NCBI GenBank assembly: GCA_013399875.1
Contig: VXAZ01001726.1
Coordinates: 124,001-188,000 of the forward strand
Source: Gymnorhina tibicen
Taxonomy: Eukaryota > Chordata > Aves > Passeriformes > Artamidae
Reading direction: 5' to 3'
DNA: 64,000 bases
Translations under genes and position numbers: made by a program
The notes under the pieces: model-generated
What the model was told of the DNA's origin: nothing
Seen by the model: only the letters and a program-made list of their open reading frames with translations
Database searches by the model: none
Shown: in pieces, positions 59,262 through 64,000 of the stretch
Layout of the letters: the number at the start of each line of letters is the position of its first letter
How positions within the stretch are numbered: position 1 is the stretch's first letter

Positions 59262-59637
59262 TTGAAAGGCTTCTGTTGGAAGGGACATTAAAGCCATCTA
59301 GTCCACCCCCCATTCCATGGGCAGGGACACCTTCCACTGTCCCAGGGTGCTCAGGGTCCCATCCACCTTGTCCTTGGACACTTCCAGGGATGGGGCAGCC
59401 ACAGCTTCTCCGGGCAATCTGTGCCAAGGCCTCACCACCTTCACAGGGAAGAATTCCTTCCCAATATCCCATCTCACTCAGCCCTCTGTCAGTTTGAAAC
59501 CATTCCCCCTTGTCCTGCCACTCCAGGCTCTTGTCCCAAGTCCCTCTCCAGCTCTCCTGGAGCCCCTTTAGGCACTGGAATGGGCTCTAAGTTCTCCCTG
59601 GATCCTCCTCTTCTCCAGGCTGAACAACACCGACTCT
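59262..59637 (-). mobile_element. CR1 LINE fragment, 375 bp
   Basis: TTCTGTTGGAAGGGACATTA, CCATGGGCAGGGACACCTTC, CACCTTCACAGGGAAGAATT and CCTCTTCTCCAGGCTGAACA follow in minus order. Confidence 0.96.
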
Positions 59638-60289
59638 TATTCTATTATTATTCAAAACCAATTCTTATTCAAGAATTCATACCAATTTCTTATTCAACAA
59701 ATCCAGAGTAGCTGTGAAGTCACTTTTAAGCTCTGCACAACATGAAGCCCCAGTGCATGGCTGCAATTACTGTTCATTCAAACCATATAATCTACAATTT
59801 AACATCGAAGCAGTAGAAGCCTGCTAGAAAACATGACAGAAAGTAGTGGGGTCTTTTACTGGGTTCATATTGCGTACATGGAAAAAAAAATCTGCTGTTC
59901 TGTCTTCAATTTAGCACCAGTCTGGTCTGTGGTATAGAACAAATTGTTGAGCATGACAGCCCCTTTCATATGTATGTGTGAAAGAGGCTGACATTCTCAG
60001 GACTATGCATTTGTGAGATACATTTATATACACAAATATATATGTTATCTCAGATCAAAATCATTAAATAAGCAGCTTTCCAAATTCTTGGCTGTCTTGG
60101 CGAAGACAGGACCGAGCGCATTTTAATTCCTTTTCTCTTTCAGACTGGGAACGTTGGGGGATGCTCTGCAGCTCTGGTTGAGTTCAGATTGTTTAGTAAG
60201 CGCTGTCAGCTCCTCACTTTGATATGTTAATATGACTAAGGGTTTCCCACAATTCCCACATGAGTGGCAGTCCTTTGCTCCGGTAGTTG

Positions 60290-60600
60290 TAGCAGACTGG
60301 GAAATTTCACTGTTGCCTTTGGCTTTAGCCAACTCCCCTGCCAGTCAGAGCGTGCCACCCATAAACTGCCTGTCAATCACCCGTCACTGTGAGAGGGGGT
60401 TTCAGTCAGCCAGGGCGACTCGGCTTTTTGACAATGTAATTATGGCCCTTGCATCCGCAGTAGGGGCCTGAGCGGGGCTGAGAGAGTTTTATTGATTGTT
60501 CAGAAGGGAAATTTATCACTGTCTCCAGCTCCATTTGCGCGCTATTCCCCGAGAAACTCTCCTGACAAGCTTCAGGAGAGAAGTTCAGCATGGTGGCCTT
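60290..60600. promoter_or_regulatory. Candidate intronic enhancer with PBX-PREP/MEIS composite site
   Basis: This unique segment between CR1 copies has at least ten CpGs. At 60370-60379 it carries CTGTCAATCA, whose reverse complement TGATTGACAG is the canonical PBX-PREP/MEIS composite motif. Nearby are CATAAACTG, GTAATTATGG and TTTTATTGATTG, which are HOX/PBX-like words. I infer a developmental enhancer, possibly for PKHD1 or a neighbour (TFAP2B lies beside PKHD1 in mammals). Conservation was not tested. Confidence 0.4.
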
Positions 60601-60760
60601 GGCTGTTCTTGTGCTTTTGTCCTTCCCAGGCAAACTGGAGACACCAGTGGATGCTGTGTGGGGGCAGGAACTGGGTGCAGAGTGGAGATGCTGCATCAAA
60701 ACAAAGAACACCCAGCCTGTCCTTGTGACAGCCTGATCTTGTGGTCCTAACACTCTATCA

Positions 60761-61200
60761 TGGAATCACAGACTGGTTTGGGTTGGAAGGGACCTTAAAG
60801 ACCATCTCATTCCACCCCCTGCAGGGACACCTTCCACTATCCCAGGTTTCTCCAAGCCCTGTTCAACCTGGCCCTGGGCACTTCCAGGGATTCAGGGGCA
60901 GCCACAGCTTCTCTGGGCACCCTGTGCCAGGGCCTCCCCACCTTCACAGGAAGAGTTTCTTCCCAATATCCCGTCTAAACCCACCGTCCTTCAGCATAAG
61001 ACCATTCCCCCTTGTCCTGTCACTCCCAGCCCTTGTCTAAAGTCCCTCTCCAGCTCTCCTGGAGCCTCTTTAGGCACTGGAATGGGCTCTGAGGTTTCCC
61101 TGGATCCTTCTCTTCTCCAGCTGAACACTCACAGCTCTCCCAGCCTGGCTCCAGAGCAGAGGTATTGCCACACATTGAAAAATTTTAGAGGTCTTCTCCA
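60761..61200 (-). mobile_element. CR1 LINE fragment, 440 bp
   Basis: TGGAATCACAGACTGGTTTG, CAACCTGGCCCTGGGCACTT, AGTCCCTCTCCAGCTCTCCT and AGCTCTCCCAGCCTGGCTCC follow in minus order. Confidence 0.97.
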
Positions 61201-61344
61201 TTTTCAGTTGTCCTGGTAGATGATCTCGTTATTCCATTGTGTCCCCTCAAAACAGACTGTGCTTCTTTCCAAAAACAACCAGCAACTTTTTCAGGCATTT
61301 ATCTAAAACTCTGTGCCAACACTGTTGTAATACAGGATATGAGC

Positions 61345-61455
61345 TCTGAGCAACCTGCTCTCGTGGAAGTTGTCCCTTCCATGGCAGGGCATTGGAAATG
61401 GATGATCTTTAAGGTCCCTTCCAACCCAAAACCCCCCGAGACTGTGATTCAATGG
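61345..61455 (+). mobile_element. CR1 LINE fragment, terminal part
   Basis: GAGCAACCTGCTCTCGTGGA, GTTGTCCCTTCCATGGCAGG, GGATGATCTTTAAGGTCCCT and GACTGTGATTCAATG are in plus order. Confidence 0.92.
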
Positions 61456-62820
61456 GCCTGTTCCCTGGAATTTGACTAATAATGCATATCCCTGCAGTTA
61501 GATGGAAGATGTTACACTCCAGATTAAAAACATGCTCCATTCACCTTGTCCAAACTATGACAGGTGTGTAGTAAAGAAAAAACAATGTCCTGAGAGTTGT
61601 GGTTTAATAACTTATTTATACTCACGATAATTTAAACAGGGGGGTCAGCAGTCATTTCAATGCTCTAAAATCATGGCTAGTCCTGCTGCTAAGAATGTCC
61701 CTGCACTTGCAATGGAGAAAATTACATTATAGAGGTAAATCTACATGACTCCTATCCCAGATTTCTCTGCAGCCAAAGCAATCTGATACTTTTTCAGGGT
61801 TAGCTCAGGAAAAAAAAGAAGTTTTCTTTAGCAGTTGAACCAATTATTAATTTTAATTGCTTTTAATCAATAATAAACCACAAAATATTTGTCAGCTGTG
61901 CACTGTGCTCTACAGAGCCTGTGCATTCCTCCAGAGATCAAACATTTAATCAAATGCCTCTTGCTTTGCCTCCATTAGGCAGTGTTATGTATCTGTGCTG
62001 AGTTTGAGATTAAGAGATCATAGACAACATGAGAGAATTTGTTCTGCTTTACTCACATATTAAAAAGAAAAGCTTCCCAGGGGAAAAAAATAGGGGAAAA
62101 AAAGATGTAGCAGGGGGTTTCAAGATAGGGTGCAGAGATCTGTCAGAGAAAAGATGTTTTTTTTCCTCTACTGAAATGCTTTTTTATTCAATAAATATTA
62201 TTTTTCACTACCTGAACTTCCTGATTTGCACATCCCTGCTACACCTGAGGTTGCTGCTATTCCTTAGGTGCCAGCTATTCTGTGTGGGGGTTGCAGGAGT
62301 CTTTTTGCCTCCTGTGACAGTGTTTTTCCTTTCCAAGACCTTGACTTTAACATGATGCATTAAAGCAGATGGCTCTGGAACAGAAGGCTGAGCTGCCTTG
62401 AATCCTCTCATGTTCACCAGGGGTAAGAAACTGCACTTAGGCACTTCCCATGGAGTAACTAATGTACAATGACTTGTGCCTTCACTTTCTTATTCACAAA
62501 TATAAGATGACCATTAGATTTTAAAGACCTAGCAGATGGGGGAAAAAAGAAGAATTGGGTTCAGAGCAAGCTGCTGTGTCTTTCACAGTTTGTCTTTTCA
62601 CATTTTGCCCTTCTTTCTAACAGAAATGCATCTATTATCTTTGATTTAAGCTTAAATCAGTTGATTTGTGTGTTGGTGCTGATCTTAAGCAGGAAAACAT
62701 GATGCAGAGATGAACAGAGATGGGCACTAATATATATATTATATAATAAAGATAAATATACTATAGGTAGTAAAGATAGTAATACAGTGTAACACAATAC
62801 CTACTGTATACTCCGTACTG

Positions 62821-62865
62821 GAATAGAATAGAATAGAATAGAATAGAATAGAATAGAATAGAATA
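62821..62865. repeat. (GAATA)9 pentanucleotide microsatellite
   Basis: Nine uninterrupted GAATA units lie next to a TA-rich stretch (about 62730-62765). Purity suggests it may be polymorphic. Confidence 0.97.
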
Positions 62866-63106
62866 TGTACATAGACCATAGCTAATATATTACCTTGTGA
62901 TTCTTGACACAGTGTAGGTCTGTGGGTTGCTACAAATGTGGAGGCATATCATATGTAAAATAATTTCCTCCCTCAAATTTTCAAACACAGCATTGAAATA
63001 CCCCTTCCAATTCTGGTCCCAACAAAAACCAGGTTTTTGACTGGAGGAAGAGAACACCCAGCAACAAATCCAGGGTTAATTTCCACCCTAGGTAGGAGAA
63101 AGGCTG

Positions 63107-63264
63107 TGAAGTTTAGGCTTCCCAGGAAGGTGGTGGAGGTGTTCAAGAAACAACTAGACGTGGCACTCAGTGCTCCTGTTTAGCTGACAAGGTGGGGATC
63201 GGTCACAGGTTGGACTCAGCCTTGGAGGTCTTTTCCAACCTGAGTGATTCTCTGATTCTGTGAA
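63107..63264 (+). mobile_element. CR1 LINE fragment
   Basis: CTTCCCAGGAAGGTGGTGGA, CTAGACGTGGCACTCAGTGC, GGAGGTCTTTTCCAACCTGA and GATTCTCTGATTCTGTGAA are in plus order. Confidence 0.93.
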
Positions 63265-63895
63265 GTTTGGGAAACTGAGAGGCCTGGACCCAGCCCTGGC
63301 TTTCCACAGAGCTGCAGGCTGAGCCAGGCAGGGACCCTCCCTTTGGGCTCACCCTCACTTTTCCTGGTATTGAATTCTCTTCCATCACATTTTGGGGATG
63401 CAGGAAGCTGCTTTTTAGCCTGGAAATGGCTGTGCTGCCCCACATTCCCACTCCTGCAGGGAGATATTCCCTGTCTCATTCCACAGCAGCGCGGGAGATG
63501 AACTGGCAATCACACAAAGTGTTACCAGCTGTCTGCAGCTCCCTGCAGGATCCGCTGTCCTTGGCTGCCACAGCTGGAGCTCTTTGTTCCTGGGGTCTGT
63601 CTAAAGACCTTTTCCTCTGTGGCATCTTTGGTTGTGGCATCTAGGTGTGGAGCAAGGATTTTGGTTTATGCAATGGCATTGCAGGAATATCTTTCCCCTT
63701 GCTTTCAGGACTGATGTGACTTAGCAAAGTGACTGGGGGATCCCTGATTAAAGGGAATGTTTGGAAATTTGTGCACTTATGGGACAGCATGCAGGGAAGG
63801 TACTTTGTCTGCAATGTAAATTGTCAGAAAAGGGTGACAATGAGAGTTCCTGTAGATCTGTTTAATCATAAAGCACTTCCCATCCTCAGCAAGAT

Positions 63896-64000
63896 CATAG
63901 AATCATGGAATGGTTTGTGTTGGAAGGGTCCTTAAATTCATCTCATTCCAACCCCCTGCCATGGCAGGGACACCTTCCACTAGACCAGGTTGCTGCAAGC
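63896..64000 (-). mobile_element. CR1 LINE fragment, cut by the window end
   Basis: ATCATAGAATCATGGAATGG, TTGGAAGGGTCCTTAAATTC and CCACTAGACCAGGTTGCTGC follow in minus order. It continues past 64000. Confidence 0.95.

Larger units (their letters stand above)
57111..64000 (+). other. PKHD1 intron, 5' part (at least 6.9 kb)
   Basis: The intron starts at GTGAGT. Six CR1 copies, a (GAATA)9 microsatellite and one CpG-rich non-repeat island (60290-60600) are present. No frame resembles the next fibrocystin exon, so the intron continues past the window. Confidence 0.8.

Noticed and set aside
1..64000. PKHD1L1 (fibrocystin-L) as the gene identity
   Set aside because: PKHD1L1 shares IPT and G8 domains, but the 1608-bp exon and peptides such as [11 protein letters not shown] and [13 protein letters not shown] fit PKHD1.
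1..64000. tRNA, rRNA, CRISPR, bacterial operon or defence system, endogenous retrovirus
   Set aside because: I saw no cloverleaf, array, operon-like gene string or retroviral reading frame; the sequence is ordinary avian intron with CR1 copies.

Overview
This window is vertebrate, and almost certainly avian, genomic DNA. It is AT-rich, intron-dominated sequence littered with about 40 truncated CR1 LINE copies, which is the standard interspersed repeat of bird genomes. The density and sequence of the CR1 tails suggest a neoavian bird, possibly a songbird, but the species cannot be fixed from sequence alone. There are no prokaryotic genes, CRISPR arrays, rRNA or tRNA genes that I can support.

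Only one protein-coding gene is supported: PKHD1, encoding fibrocystin/polyductin, on the + strand. The window holds an internal slice of it, with neither the start nor the end of the gene present. Ten exons can be placed, each bounded by AG/GT: 134-264, 859-994, 4270-4465, 5929-5996, 7969-9576, 9746-9889, 17760-17943, 23434-23584, 45857-46007 and 56898-57110. They total 2982 bp and join in one continuous open frame of 993 complete codons; intron phases agree at all nine junctions. The slice encodes tandem extracellular IPT/TIG immunoglobulin-like domains. These include a 1608-bp exon carrying about five and a half of them, and that giant exon is a hallmark of PKHD1 (human exon 32). A short, highly conserved linker follows, and then the start of the first G8 domain. 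If the large exon is exon 32, the ten exons correspond to human exons 28-37.

Layout: 1-10 kb is exon-dense (six exons). 10-23 kb holds two exons in repeat-rich introns. 23.6-45.9 kb is one 22.3-kb intron. 46-56.9 kb is a 10.9-kb intron. 57.1-64 kb is the start of the next intron. Beyond CR1, the introns contain a few simple repeats, local tandem duplications (one of about 50 bp at the acceptor of the second exon), a 28-nt poly-T run, a (GAATA)9 microsatellite and several CpG-retaining, non-repetitive islands that look like conserved non-coding elements. The best of these (about 60.29-60.60 kb) contains an exact PBX-PREP/MEIS composite motif.

I found no clearly new biological system. The most useful leads are the candidate intronic enhancers, the conserved inter-domain exon, the weak splice donor in the G8 exon and the duplicated branch-point region.
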